A stretch of 50,935 nucleotides of DNA from an uncultured Alloprevotella sp. (GCA_944322325.1 CALUOQ010000017.1:1-50935); one strand, 5' to 3'. Positions 15,819-24,631 are shown, numbered from the stretch's first letter. Notes: generated by a model from the sequence alone, not told the origin. Made by a program: numbers and translations.

Positions 15819-17333
15819 ATGCCTATCAGTAAAATCACAGCTCAGGAAGCAGCCTCTCTGGTCTGCAACGGTGACACACTGGGCGTGGGCGGTTTCGGAC
15901 CTGCCGGCGCGCCTAAGTGCATCACGCCTGAAATAGCCCGCCGTGCACGTACCGAGCACGAAGCCGGTCGTCCCTTTAAGGTAAATGTCGTCACGGGTGC
16001 CTCCATCGGCGCCAGCTGCGACGGCGAACTGGCTGCCGCCGACGCCATCGACCGCCGTTTCCCTTTCTCGGTCAACGCCGAGATACGCAAGGCGTACAAC
16101 AGCGGCCGCGTGCGCTACATGGACCTTAACCTTTCGGACAACGCCGCCCACCTGCGCCAAGGTACCACCGGACATATCGACTGGGGCATCATCGAAGCCG
16201 TCGAAGTGGAGGACTTCGGCGACCGCTCGCGCATCTACCTCACAGCGGGCATCGGCATTGCGCCGACCATCTGCCGGCTGGCACGAAAAGGCATCTTTAT
16301 CGAACGAAACTCCTGGCACTCCACCAAGGTTATCGGGCTGCACGATATTTACGAGATAGAAGACCATCCGTTCCGCACCCCCGTACGCATCACGCAACCC
16401 ATCGAACGCATCGGCCTGCCGTACATAGAAATCGAGACCAGGCGCATCACAGGCATCTGTGACTGCCACGTACCCGACGAAGGCCGCCCCATGAGTGCAC
16501 CGACTCCGGTCACGGACGCCATCGGACAGCACATGGCCGACTTCCTCGTATGGAACATCAAGCAGGGATACCTGCCCGCCCATTCGCTGACCCTACAGTC
16601 CGGTGTGGGCTCAGGAGCCAACGCCGTACTCGGTGCGCTCGGACGCTCGAAAGAAGTCCCCAACTTCAACATCTATACAGAAGTCTTGCAGGAAGCTCCC
16701 CTGCATCTGATGCTCGAAGGCCGCGTGGCCACAGCGTCGACCGGAGCCCTGACGATCAGCAGCGAACACCTACAGGAACTCTACGCCAACATGAACGAAT
16801 ACCGGGGACGCCTGTTGCTTCGGCCCTCGGAAATATCCAACTGCCCGGAAGTCATTGCCCGGCTCGGTATCTGTTCGCTCAACACCGCCATCGAGGTGGA
16901 CATCTACGGTCACGTAAACTCCACGAAGGTTGGTGGTACCTACATGATGAACGGTGTGGGAGGCTCGGCCGACTTCACGTGCAACGCCATGCTTAGCACG
17001 TTCACTTGCGGCTCCACGGCAAAAGACGGAAAGATAAGTTCTATCGTACCCTTCTGCTCGCACGTGGACCACACGGAGCACTACGTCGACGCCATCGTAA
17101 CGGAATACGGCGTGGCCGACCTGCGCGGGAAATGCGCCATGGAAAAAGCCGAAGCCATCGTGGCGATAGCCCACCCGGACTACCGCCCGCTGCTACAGGA
17201 ATACCTGCGCCTTGCCGAAGGACGGGGCGGACATACGCACCATATCCTCCCGGCAGCCTTTGCCATGCACGACACCTACCGCCGCAAGGGCGACATGCGC
17301 CTAACCGACTGGTCGGAATACATCGTCGACTGA
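15819..17333 (+). CDS. Acetyl-CoA hydrolase/transferase family protein (succinyl- or propionyl-CoA:acetate CoA-transferase type)
   Basis: A 504-aa class I CoA-transferase. The N-terminal half begins with SLVCNGDTLGVGGFGPAG and the C-terminal half holds the GSGANAVLGAL glycine loop, then IYTEVLQEAP, where the glutamate fits the covalent-CoA catalytic position. Full length, no signal peptide. Family members move CoA between acetate and succinyl-, propionyl- or butyryl-CoA; in Bacteroidales this fits release of propionate or acetate at the end of the succinate/methylmalonyl pathway, and PEPCK and the adenosyltransferase elsewhere in the window agree with that. Transcription probably starts at the box within the inverted repeat at 15764-15795. 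The exact acyl-CoA is inferred. Confidence 0.88.
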   Translation: MPISKITAQEAASLVCNGDTLGVGGFGPAGAPKCITPEIARRARTEHEAGRPFKVNVVTGASIGASCDGELAAADAIDRRFPFSVNAEIRKAYNSGRVRYMDLNLSDNAAHLRQGTTGHIDWGIIEAVEVEDFGDRSRIYLTAGIGIAPTICRLARKGIFIERNSWHSTKVIGLHDIYEIEDHPFRTPVRITQPIERIGLPYIEIETRRITGICDCHVPDEGRPMSAPTPVTDAIGQHMADFLVWNIKQGYLPAHSLTLQSGVGSGANAVLGALGRSKEVPNFNIYTEVLQEAPLHLMLEGRVATASTGALTISSEHLQELYANMNEYRGRLLLRPSEISNCPEVIARLGICSLNTAIEVDIYGHVNSTKVGGTYMMNGVGGSADFTCNAMLSTFTCGSTAKDGKISSIVPFCSHVDHTEHYVDAIVTEYGVADLRGKCAMEKAEAIVAIAHPDYRPLLQEYLRLAEGRGGHTHHILPAAFAMHDTYRRKGDMRLTDWSEYIVD

Positions 17334-17461
17334 ACAAAACGTCGGGAAAGTTAAGACAGCCGCACGCCGGAAAATCCCCGCACAAACAGTCAGTCACGGG
17401 CAAAATAGCGCACAACTGAAAAGTATTTGTGCAATTTCAGACGTGTTTTTCGGGAAAATCC

Positions 17462-17492
17462 TTGCGCGTTCTGATTATATAGGCTATTTTTG
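17462..17492 (+). promoter_or_regulatory. Promoter of the acpP-fabF-rnc block
   Basis: TTG (17462-17464), a 20-nt spacer and TATTTTTG (17485-17492). The leader to acpP is about 50 nt. The 130 bp upstream, back to the CoA-transferase stop, hold no visible gene. Confidence 0.75.
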
Positions 17493-17548
17493 CAGCCGGA
17501 AATATACGAAACACAAACGAAGTTACTAATCTATTAAATTTATCGATT

Positions 17549-17785
17549 ATGTCTGACATCGAAGCAAAAGTAAAGCAGATCATCGTTGACAAACTGAGTG
17601 TAGACGAAGCAGAAGTAAAGAACGAAGCCAGCTTCTCGAACGACCTTGGTGCCGATTCTCTGGACACGGTAGAACTGATTATGGAGTTTGAGAAAGAATT
17701 CAAAATCCAAATCCCCGACGATCAGGCCGAAAAGATCCAGACGGTGGGCGATGCCATCGCTTACATCGAAGAGAAGACGAAATAA
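17549..17785 (+). CDS. acpP: Acyl carrier protein
   Basis: A 78-aa acidic carrier of growing fatty-acyl chains. The phosphopantetheine serine is in [15 protein letters not shown]. Normal length, start fixed by family alignment. It is followed 34 bp later by fabF, as in most bacteria, and driven by the promoter at 17462-17492. Confidence 0.98.
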   Translation: MSDIEAKVKQIIVDKLSVDEAEVKNEASFSNDLGADSLDTVELIMEFEKEFKIQIPDDQAEKIQTVGDAIAYIEEKTK

Positions 17786-17819
17786 TTAGCGCAGCACATT
17801 CCTCCTCTTTTACAAAGAT

Positions 17820-19085
17820 ATGGAATTAAAGAGAGTAGTAGTAACCGGCATGGGCGCCCTGACGCCAGTAGGTAACACGGCTCCCGAGTCGTGGGAAAAC
17901 CTGCTTAAAGGCGTGAGCGGTGCCGGACCGATTACGCACTTCGACGCGTCAAAGTTCAAGACCCAGTTCGCTTGCGAGGTAAAGGGCTTCAAGGTGACCG
18001 ACTTCATCGATCGCAAAGAGGCCCGCAAGATGGACCTCTACGAGCAGTACGCCCTCGTGGCCGCCATGGAGGCTGTGAAAGACTCGGGCATGGACTTGGA
18101 AACCGTAAATAAGAACCGTATCGGCGTAGTGCTCGGTGTGGGCATCGGTGGCCTTCACTCTTTCGAAGAGGAGGCTGGCAATTATGCCCTCAACGGCGAG
18201 ACGTTAGGTCCGAAGTACAGCCCGTTCTTTATCCCGAAGATGATCGCCGACATCGCGTCGGGTCAGATTTCGATCACGTACGGCTTCCACGGCCCTAACT
18301 ATACGACCACTTCTGCATGTGCCTCGGCAACAAACGCCTTGGCAGACGCTTTCAACCTCATCCGCCTCGGAAAGGCAGACATGATGGTCACAGGCGGTGC
18401 AGAAGCCGCTATCTTCCCGGCCGGCGTAGGCGGTTTCAACGCCATGCACGCGCTCTCGACCCGCAACGACGACCCCGAACACGCTTCGCGCCCGTTCAGC
18501 GCCAGCCGTGACGGATTCGTGATGGGCGAAGGCGCCGCTTGCCTCATCTTTGAGGAACTCGAACACGCGAAAGCCCGCGGTGCGAAAATCTATTGTGAAG
18601 TGGCGGGAGCCGGCATGTCGGCCGACGCTTACCACATCACCGCCTCGCATCCCGAAGGCCTCGGTGCACACCTCGTAATGAGCAATGCGCTCGAAGACGC
18701 AGGCATGAAGCCCGAAGATATCGACTACATCAACGTACACGGAACGTCGACGCCCGTCGGTGACGTATCGGAAGTGAAAGCTATCCTGGCCTTGTTCGGC
18801 AAGCACGCGTACGAACTGAACATCAGCTCGACGAAGTCCATGACGGGACACCTTTTGGGAGCCACCGGTGCTGTCGAAGCCATGGTCTGCGCGCTGTCCG
18901 TACAGAACGACATCGTACCTCCGACCATCAATCACGAAGAGGGTGACGACGACGAGAACATCGACTACAACCTGAACTTTACTTTCGGTAAAGCGCAGCG
19001 GCGTACGGTACGTGCCGCACTGAGCAACACGTTCGGATTCGGCGGACACAATGCATGCTGCATTATGAAAAAATACGCCGAGTAA
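17820..19085 (+). CDS. fabF: 3-oxoacyl-ACP synthase II
   Basis: A 421-aa condensing enzyme of fatty acid elongation (KAS II), cytoplasmic and a homodimer in the family. The catalytic triad is visible: Cys in TTTSACASATNALADAF, His in NVHGTSTPVGD and His in STKSMTGHLLGATGA. Length is complete, ending in FGFGGHNACCIMKKYAE. It lies between acpP and rnc in the conserved Bacteroidetes order, with 21 bp before rnc and no terminator between them other than the hairpin inside the rnc reading frame. Confidence 0.98.
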   Translation: MELKRVVVTGMGALTPVGNTAPESWENLLKGVSGAGPITHFDASKFKTQFACEVKGFKVTDFIDRKEARKMDLYEQYALVAAMEAVKDSGMDLETVNKNRIGVVLGVGIGGLHSFEEEAGNYALNGETLGPKYSPFFIPKMIADIASGQISITYGFHGPNYTTTSACASATNALADAFNLIRLGKADMMVTGGAEAAIFPAGVGGFNAMHALSTRNDDPEHASRPFSASRDGFVMGEGAACLIFEELEHAKARGAKIYCEVAGAGMSADAYHITASHPEGLGAHLVMSNALEDAGMKPEDIDYINVHGTSTPVGDVSEVKAILALFGKHAYELNISSTKSMTGHLLGATGAVEAMVCALSVQNDIVPPTINHEEGDDDENIDYNLNFTFGKAQRRTVRAALSNTFGFGGHNACCIMKKYAE

Positions 19086-19106
19086 CGTTTCCGTACACAT
19101 GTCGTT

Positions 19107-20195
19107 ATGATGAATCATCTGTTCGACCGAATAAAGCTCCTTTTCCGCAAGGAAAAGGAGCTTTATTCGTGTTTATACAAAATTTTGGGCTTTTATCCGC
19201 ACCACATCGACCTTTACCGCACCGCCATGATGCACAAGTCGACGACCCCGCGGGGCACACGGGGGCTTCAGTACAACAACGAGCGCCTCGAATTCCTCGG
19301 TGACGCCGTGCTCGAAAGCATCGTGAGCGACATCGTTTACCGCCGTTTTGCCCAAAAGCCTGAAGGCTTCCTCACCACGACGCGAAGCAAAATCGTACAA
19401 CGCAATACGCTCAATCAGGTCGCCGAAGAAATCGGACTCAACAGGCTGATAAAAAGCGAGATCAACAGCACAGCGCACAACAGCTACCTCGCCGGGAACG
19501 CGTTCGAAGCCCTTATCGGTGCCATTTACCTTGACCGTGGTTACGGCTACTGCTTCCGCTTCTTCGAGCAGCGCATCATCAACCAGCACCTCGACCTCAA
19601 GAATCTGGCCAGCCGCGAGGAAAACTACAAGAGCAAACTCATCGAGTGGTGCCAGAAGAACCGCATTGACGTCCAGTTCTCCACGGAGACCGAAATGGCG
19701 ACTGAGGAAAACGCCATGACGTTCAAGAGCGACGCCCTGCTGGAGAACATCAAAGCCGGACAGGGAACCGGTTTTTCGAAGAAGGAGAGCCAGCAAAACG
19801 CAGCCAAGGAGGCATTCCAACGTGTGCGCCGCAATGAGAAACTGGCGCGCCGCGTCATGACAGCCCGCGACATCCGCCTGAAGAAGGACGAAACCGCAAA
19901 GGACAACACACCGACCGAGACGACGCCCGTAGCCGGAAAGCCCCAACCGACGGCCGAACCCCGAAACACACGCCGCCGCAAAAAGCCGGCCACACCGCAG
20001 GCAGAGCGCCCCGAAGCGGCACCCGTCGCCACTGTTGCCATCGAACAGGTCGATGCGCCCGCCACTGCCCCCAAAAGCCGTCGCCGCCGTCCGGCACGCG
20101 CCAAACAAAAAAAACCGGAAGAGCTTGACCGCGAAGCCATCATACGCGCCGCCGAAGAGGCCGCCTTCCGCGAGCACACCGAAGAAACCCGGTAA
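19107..20195 (+). CDS. rnc: Ribonuclease III with a long basic C-terminal tail
   Basis: Cleaves double-stranded RNA in rRNA and mRNA processing. The catalytic domain (about residues 20-165) has NERLEFLGDAVLE with the metal-binding acidic residues and the later EALIGAIYLD. A double-stranded RNA-binding domain follows (about 170-245; KSKLIEWCQKN to KKESQQNAAKEAF). The last 110 residues are a disordered-looking Pro/Ala/Thr/Glu-rich tail with basic patches (RRRKKP, RRRRPARAKQKK), longer than I expect for the family. The N-terminal DRIKLLFRKEKELYSCLYK matches the family form, so the start is sound. Codons 8-21 also encode a perfect RNA hairpin (19128-19169). Confidence 0.95.
   Translation: MMNHLFDRIKLLFRKEKELYSCLYKILGFYPHHIDLYRTAMMHKSTTPRGTRGLQYNNERLEFLGDAVLESIVSDIVYRRFAQKPEGFLTTTRSKIVQRNTLNQVAEEIGLNRLIKSEINSTAHNSYLAGNAFEALIGAIYLDRGYGYCFRFFEQRIINQHLDLKNLASREENYKSKLIEWCQKNRIDVQFSTETEMATEENAMTFKSDALLENIKAGQGTGFSKKESQQNAAKEAFQRVRRNEKLARRVMTARDIRLKKDETAKDNTPTETTPVAGKPQPTAEPRNTRRRKKPATPQAERPEAAPVATVAIEQVDAPATAPKSRRRRPARAKQKKPEELDREAIIRAAEEAAFREHTEETR
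19128..19169 (+). promoter_or_regulatory. Perfect 19-bp RNA hairpin inside the rnc coding start
   Basis: Arms 19128-19146 and 19151-19169 are perfectly complementary around a GCAA (GNRA-type) tetraloop, in codons 8-21 of rnc. The length and the RNA form suit an RNase III substrate, so autoregulation by cleavage of its own message is plausible. It could also act as a transcription-attenuating hairpin after fabF; the following sequence is only mildly T-rich. Confidence 0.75.
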
Positions 20196-20209
20196 ATCCA
20201 CTATCTCCC

Positions 20210-20285
20210 AAACGTAGGAGGTAGCCTGCCTTGTGAAGTCAGCCCACTGGTGCCCGACCACAACAGACTACCTCCTACGTTTTTT
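20210..20285. terminator. Bidirectional terminator with a large loop between convergent genes
   Basis: 15-bp arms (20210-20224 and 20268-20282) are perfectly complementary, with six T on the plus strand (20280-20285) and GTTTGG on the minus side. It separates convergent rnc and fcl. The 43-nt loop is unusually long for a terminator and may fold further. Confidence 0.75.
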
Positions 20286-20383
20286 GCCCTTACTCCATGG
20301 AATAAGCCGGACAGGTTCTCTCGCTCACTACCGCGAAAACACCTCCGGCAAGCAACGCCACGTCACGGAAAACAACGGGAAAA

Positions 20384-21481
20384 TCATTTGCCAGTCGCGC
20401 AACGCAGGTCGTCGACGTACCAGCGGTACATCCGACCGACGCCCTCCTCAATGTCGATGCGATGGTGCCAGCCAAGACTGTGCAGTTTCGTCACGTCGGT
20501 GAGTTTGCGCATCGTACCGTCGGGTTTCGACGCGTCGAAAGCGATACGCCCCGCGTAACCAACCTCCCCGGCAATCAGCCCGGCCAGCTGCGCAATGCTG
20601 ATCTCCCGCCCCGTGCCCACATTGATGTGGCAGTTTCGCACCTCGTGCGTCCCGGGCACATAAGTGTCCCTGAAATCGACATGTTCGAGCACGAAAACAC
20701 TGGCGTCGGCCATCTCCTCACTCCACAAAAACTCCCGGAGCGGCCGACCCGTACCCCAAAGGCGCACCTCGTCGCCCGCAATGCCGTAGCGACCGAGAAC
20801 GGAGACGATGTCACCCTCCGCAGCAGTTCCGTCAACGCCTTCCACAGGACGGCGGTCGAGGTCGAGCCGCACGGCGGCCCAGTCGCCTCGTCTGAGGCAG
20901 TGAGCCAAATGTATTTTCCGGACCATCGCCGGCAACACGTGGCTGTTCTCGAGATGGAAGTTGTCATGCGGACCGTAAAGGTTGGTCGGCATCACTGCGA
21001 TATAGTTCGTGCCATACTGGAGGTTGAAGCTCTCGCACATTTTCAAACCCGCGATTTTCGCAATGGCGTAAGGCTCGTTCGTATATTCAAGGGGCGACGT
21101 CAGCAAGGCGTCCTCGCGCATGGGCTGTGCCGCGTCGCGCGGATAGATGCACGTACTTCCGAGAAACAGGAGCTTCGCCACGTCGTGGCGGAAGCTCTCC
21201 CCGATGACGTTCTGCTGGATTTGCAGGTTCTGATAGATGAAATCGGCGCGATAACGGCTGTTGGCCATGATGCCGCCTACGTGAGCGGCAGCCAGCACGA
21301 CGCAGTCGGGCCGCTCGTCGTCGAAGAAGCGGCGCACGGCGACGGGGTCGAGCAGGTCGAGCTCGGCGTGCGTGCGCCCCACGAGCCGGGTGTAACCCTT
21401 TGCCAGCAGGTTGCGCCAAATGGCCGAACCGACCAGTCCGCAGTGGCCGGCGACATATATTTTAAGGTCTTTGTTCATCAT
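20384..21481 (-). CDS. fcl: GDP-L-fucose synthase
   Basis: Epimerises and reduces GDP-4-keto-6-deoxymannose to GDP-L-fucose (NADPH). The 365-aa protein has the Rossmann motif GHCGLVGSAI at the N-terminus, the catalytic GSTCIYPRDAAQP serine region and YAIAKIAG with the Tyr-x-x-x-Lys pair. It includes the approximately 30-residue insertion DLDRRPVEGVDGTAAEGD seen in Bacteroides-type enzymes. Starts at 21481 or 21478 (Met-Met). Read leftward, 22 bp after gmd in the nusG-like/manA/gmd/fcl transcript. Confidence 0.96.
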   Translation of the reverse strand: MMNKDLKIYVAGHCGLVGSAIWRNLLAKGYTRLVGRTHAELDLLDPVAVRRFFDDERPDCVVLAAAHVGGIMANSRYRADFIYQNLQIQQNVIGESFRHDVAKLLFLGSTCIYPRDAAQPMREDALLTSPLEYTNEPYAIAKIAGLKMCESFNLQYGTNYIAVMPTNLYGPHDNFHLENSHVLPAMVRKIHLAHCLRRGDWAAVRLDLDRRPVEGVDGTAAEGDIVSVLGRYGIAGDEVRLWGTGRPLREFLWSEEMADASVFVLEHVDFRDTYVPGTHEVRNCHINVGTGREISIAQLAGLIAGEVGYAGRIAFDASKPDGTMRKLTDVTKLHSLGWHHRIDIEEGVGRMYRWYVDDLRCATGK

Positions 21482-21503
21482 GCAGAGCGATATGGGCTGG
21501 AGT

Positions 21504-22580
21504 TTATAGCTGACTGCGCAGATAAAGTTTCCGCACGAAACGCATGTCGCTGGCCACCATGATGCGCACCAGTTCTTCGAACGAAGTTTTACGCGGGTCC
21601 CAGCCGAGCAGCGTCCGCGCCTTCGTCGGGTCGCCCAGCAACTGCTCCACCTCGCACGGGCGGAAATACTTCGGGTCGACCTCGACAAGCGAACGCCCCG
21701 TCGCCACGTCGATGCCGCGCTCGCCGACACCTTCACCCTCCCAGCGCAACTCGATGCCGGCTTCCCGAAATGCCAGCGTCGCAAACTCCCGGACGGTGTG
21801 CATCTCGCCCGTGGCAATGACGAAGTCCTCCGGCACATCGTGCTGAAGGATGAGCCACATACACTCCACGTAGTCCTTGGCATAACCCCAGTCGCGACGG
21901 GCGTCGAGGTTGCCGAGGTAGAGTTTGTCCTGGTACCCTTGGGCAATGCGGGCGGCGGCCAGCGTGATTTTGCGCGTCACGAAGTTTTCGCCGCGGCGCT
22001 CGCTCTCGTGATTAAAGAGGATACCGTTGACCGCAAACATACCATAGCTCTCGCGGTAGTTCTTCGTGATCCAAAAACCATACTGCTTGGCCACACCATA
22101 CGGACTGCGCGGATAAAAGGGCGTCGTCTCGCGCTGGGGCACCTCCTGCACCTTGCCGAACAGTTCCGACGTCGAAGCCTGATAGATGCGCGTCCGCTCC
22201 TCCATGCCCAGTATGCGGACGGCTTCGAGCATACGCAACGTCCCCACGGCGTCGGCCTCGGCGGTGTACTCGGGGACATCGAACGAGACCTTGACGTGGC
22301 TCTGCGCCGCAAGGTTGTATATCTCGTCCGGCTGTACCTGCTGGATAATACGGATGAGCGAGCTCGAGTCCGTCATGTCGCCCCAGTGCAGGTTGACGAG
22401 GCGTTGTTTCTTCATGTCGCGCACCCACTCGTCGAGATAAAGGTGCTCGATGCGCCCGGTGTTAAAGGATGACGAACGGCGCATAATGCCGTGGACTTCG
22501 TATCCTTTGCTGATGAGGAACTCGGCAAGGAACGAACCGTCCTGCCCTGTGATACCCGAAATGAGAGCTACTTTGGCCAT
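21504..22580 (-). CDS. gmd: GDP-mannose 4,6-dehydratase
   Basis: First step from GDP-D-mannose to GDP-L-fucose. The 358-aa extended SDR protein has NAD(P)-binding [29 protein letters not shown], the catalytic T/E of [10 protein letters not shown] and [13 protein letters not shown] holding the Tyr-x-x-x-Lys pair. Complete length. It is directly followed by fcl, and 66 bp separate it from manA upstream. Confidence 0.97.
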   Translation of the reverse strand: MAKVALISGITGQDGSFLAEFLISKGYEVHGIMRRSSSFNTGRIEHLYLDEWVRDMKKQRLVNLHWGDMTDSSSLIRIIQQVQPDEIYNLAAQSHVKVSFDVPEYTAEADAVGTLRMLEAVRILGMEERTRIYQASTSELFGKVQEVPQRETTPFYPRSPYGVAKQYGFWITKNYRESYGMFAVNGILFNHESERRGENFVTRKITLAAARIAQGYQDKLYLGNLDARRDWGYAKDYVECMWLILQHDVPEDFVIATGEMHTVREFATLAFREAGIELRWEGEGVGERGIDVATGRSLVEVDPKYFRPCEVEQLLGDPTKARTLLGWDPRKTSFEELVRIMVASDMRFVRKLYLRSQL

Positions 22581-22646
22581 ATCTGTCGGTCTATGTATTG
22601 ATAATGTGAACGCTCCGAAGCCGCCTGACGTAGCGGCCGGGACGGC

Positions 22647-23639
22647 TCAGCCTATCTTCGGAAGCACTTCGAAGAAGCGGCTGCCGGGTGCCGAGGCGCT
22701 TACGGTCAGCCGGTCGGCGACGGCCGGCACCAGCAGGGTGTCGCCGACCTTGAGGTCGGCCCGGAATCCGTCGGGCCCTTCCACGCTGCACCGTCCCGCT
22801 ATGCCTACTAAAACGACGAAACTGTCCCGATTCGTATAATCCAGCGTCACTTTTGTTTCAATCGCCCACAGGCGGGTGGAGAAGTGGGGCGCCTCGACCA
22901 CAGGGCAAGGAGTGTCGGACACGGGAGCGTAACGCACCTGGTAGTCGTCGTGCACGGTGAAATCGAGCGACTCGGCCGCCTGCTCGACGTGGAGCTCGCG
23001 CGGCCGGCCGTCAAGGCCCGGACGGTCATAGTCGTAGACGCGATACGTGGTGTCGCTCGCGTCCTGAATCTCGATGACCTGCATACCGCTCCCCAAGGCA
23101 TGGATACGCCCGGCGGGGAGATAGAACAGGTCGCCCGGGCGCACGGCGTGGGCGCAAATGCTGTCGACGAGCGTCTTGTCAGCAATGCGGGCGCGGAAGT
23201 CGGCGGGCGTAAGGGCGTGCTTCCAGCCGCAAAGCAGGCGGGCGCCGGGCTCGGCACCCACGACGTACCACATCTCGTTTTTCTCCCGGCTGCCCAGCCG
23301 GGCTGCCGCCTCACGGTTGGGGTGGACTTGGATGGACAGGTCCTTCGCCGTGTCGATAAACTTCACCAGCAACGGGAAAAACGTACCATAGCGCGCCCAG
23401 CAGGCGTGGCCGACGAGTTGTTCGCGGTAAGTGGCTATCAGCTGGTCGAGCGGCTGGCGGGCAAAAGGCCCGGCGGCCACTTCGCTGACATGGCCGGGCA
23501 GGCCGGACAGCTCCCAGCTCTCGCCGATAGGCGTGGCGGTGTTTGTGCCGTCACCGCGCAGGCTGGCCAGACGATGGCCTCCCCAGACGGTCGGAACGAG
23601 GATGGGGCGAAACAGAAGAGGAGTAAGAATTCGTGTCAT
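22647..23639 (-). CDS. manA: Mannose-6-phosphate isomerase, class I
   Basis: Interconverts fructose-6-phosphate and mannose-6-phosphate, feeding GDP-mannose. The 330-aa cupin enzyme has zinc-site motifs QVHPN, the Glu in KNEMWYV and GRIHALG, with WGGHRLASL near the start as is usual. Start at 23639 (MTRILTPLLF) from family alignment. It lies 19 bp after the NusG-like gene and before gmd, giving a coherent GDP-fucose supply operon; the phosphomannomutase and GDP-mannose pyrophosphorylase are not in the window. Confidence 0.95.
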   Translation of the reverse strand: MTRILTPLLFRPILVPTVWGGHRLASLRGDGTNTATPIGESWELSGLPGHVSEVAAGPFARQPLDQLIATYREQLVGHACWARYGTFFPLLVKFIDTAKDLSIQVHPNREAAARLGSREKNEMWYVVGAEPGARLLCGWKHALTPADFRARIADKTLVDSICAHAVRPGDLFYLPAGRIHALGSGMQVIEIQDASDTTYRVYDYDRPGLDGRPRELHVEQAAESLDFTVHDDYQVRYAPVSDTPCPVVEAPHFSTRLWAIETKVTLDYTNRDSFVVLVGIAGRCSVEGPDGFRADLKVGDTLLVPAVADRLTVSASAPGSRFFEVLPKIG

Positions 23640-23658
23640 TGCAGTTGTATTTGGTTTG

Positions 23659-24207
23659 TCAAAGTAAGCGTACCATGGACGGGAACACGCAGGCCGTGGC
23701 CACGGCCATAAAGCCGGGCAGCTCGACCACCACGCGCCGGTCGCCGCGGATACGGACCAACCGTCCCTCAACGCCGGCGAACAGGCCAGCCACGACGCGC
23801 ACGCGGTCGCCCGCCTTGAGGCTGCACTCTCCGGCCGAGAGGTACAGGATTTGCTCGCTCTCGCTACCGGCCACGGCGATGAAGTGACGCATCGTCTCGT
23901 CGTCCAGCGTCAGGGGCTCACCCGTCGTGCAGTCCAGAATGAAGCGAAGCGGACAGGTCGCCCCCTGCCGTTTGCGAAAGGCAGCCAGCGTAGCAAGGGT
24001 CGTACGGGCGAACAACAGGTTGTGCACCGCGGGAACACGCAGCCGCCGGCTCTGCCCGTCCGCCTCCTGCTCCACATGGCGCATGGGCAGAAAGCACTCC
24101 ACGCCCTCGGCTTCGAGGGCTTTTTTCAGAGCCAGTTCGCGACAGTAAGTCACCCGCAGCGCATACCACCGCAGCACGCTGCGGCCAGAGGACAGCGTTC
24201 GTTTCAT
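23659..24207 (-). CDS. UpxY/RfaH-like NusG-family antiterminator
   Basis: A 182-aa NusG paralogue: NGN domain at about 10-110 (RWYALRVTYCRELALKKAL, with ECFLPMRH) and a C-terminal KOW segment (LKAGDRVRVVAGLFAGVEG). In Bacteroides, UpxY proteins of this form stop premature termination in capsule operons. Here it heads manA-gmd-fcl instead of a full polysaccharide locus. The start at 24207 is fixed because the -7 box TACTTTTG (minus strand 24220-24213) ends 5 nt before it, so the mRNA is near-leaderless. Whether it acts on its own operon or on remote loci is open. Confidence 0.85.
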   Translation of the reverse strand: MKRTLSSGRSVLRWYALRVTYCRELALKKALEAEGVECFLPMRHVEQEADGQSRRLRVPAVHNLLFARTTLATLAAFRKRQGATCPLRFILDCTTGEPLTLDDETMRHFIAVAGSESEQILYLSAGECSLKAGDRVRVVAGLFAGVEGRLVRIRGDRRVVVELPGFMAVATACVFPSMVRLL

Positions 24208-24212
24208 CACGG

Positions 24213-24220
24213 CAAAAGTA
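24213..24220 (-). promoter_or_regulatory. -7 promoter element giving a near-leaderless mRNA for the NusG-like operon
   Basis: Minus-strand TACTTTTG, 5 nt (CCGTG) before the ATG at 24207. Same layout as 6674-6681. No clear -33 element. Confidence 0.6.
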
Positions 24221-24315
24221 CGGATTTTCCCGCACTTCCCCGGCGTCAAGGCACGGCTTTCTCGCCTAAGCGTTCTGCCCCCGCAGGATGCGGGTCGCAG
24301 CACACCGCATAATCT

Positions 24316-24399
24316 ATCGCGGCGACAGGAAAAACAAGTACTACGACAGTTTTTACAAGTGCTACGATAGAAAATCCTATCGCTGCGACAGGAAATCCG
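24316..24399. repeat. 21-bp intergenic repeat array B (4 units)
   Basis: Four exact 21-bp units at 24316, 24337, 24358 and 24379. Cores GCGACAG and CTACGAYAG alternate, each followed by an A/T tract. It lies in the 424-bp divergent region between the NusG-like gene and pckA, whose remaining sequence (24400-24522) shows no gene. Confidence 0.9.
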
Positions 24400-24522
24400 C
24401 CGCGCAGCGCCCGAAAGCCGTTCCATTTGTCAAGTGTTGTTGGCAAAAGCGGGAGCGCATCCGCCGGGCTATCTGAAAATGAGTTAAGAAGTAGTGACAA
24501 TGCCGACAAAAGCGACAGAAAG

Positions 24523-24554
24523 TTTCTGCACCACTTGGGAAATTCGTACTTTTG
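24523..24554 (+). promoter_or_regulatory. Promoter of pckA
   Basis: TTTC (24523-24526), a 20-nt spacer and TACTTTTG (24547-24554). Leader of about 70 nt to the ATG at 24632. Confidence 0.7.
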
Positions 24555-24631
24555 TCCGGGTTAAGGCTGAGACCTTGTCGCCCGCACCAAATGTAGCAAC
24601 TCATTTTATCATTAAACATCTAATAAAAGTT

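Noticed and set aside
15981-16700. Frameshift or second gene inside the CoA-transferase region
   Set aside because: Alternative frames are GC-driven shadows; the 504-aa frame is continuous with conserved motifs throughout.
24316-24399. Repeat arrays as CRISPR
   Set aside because: Units are contiguous with no unique spacers, 21 bp is too short, and there are no cas genes in the window.
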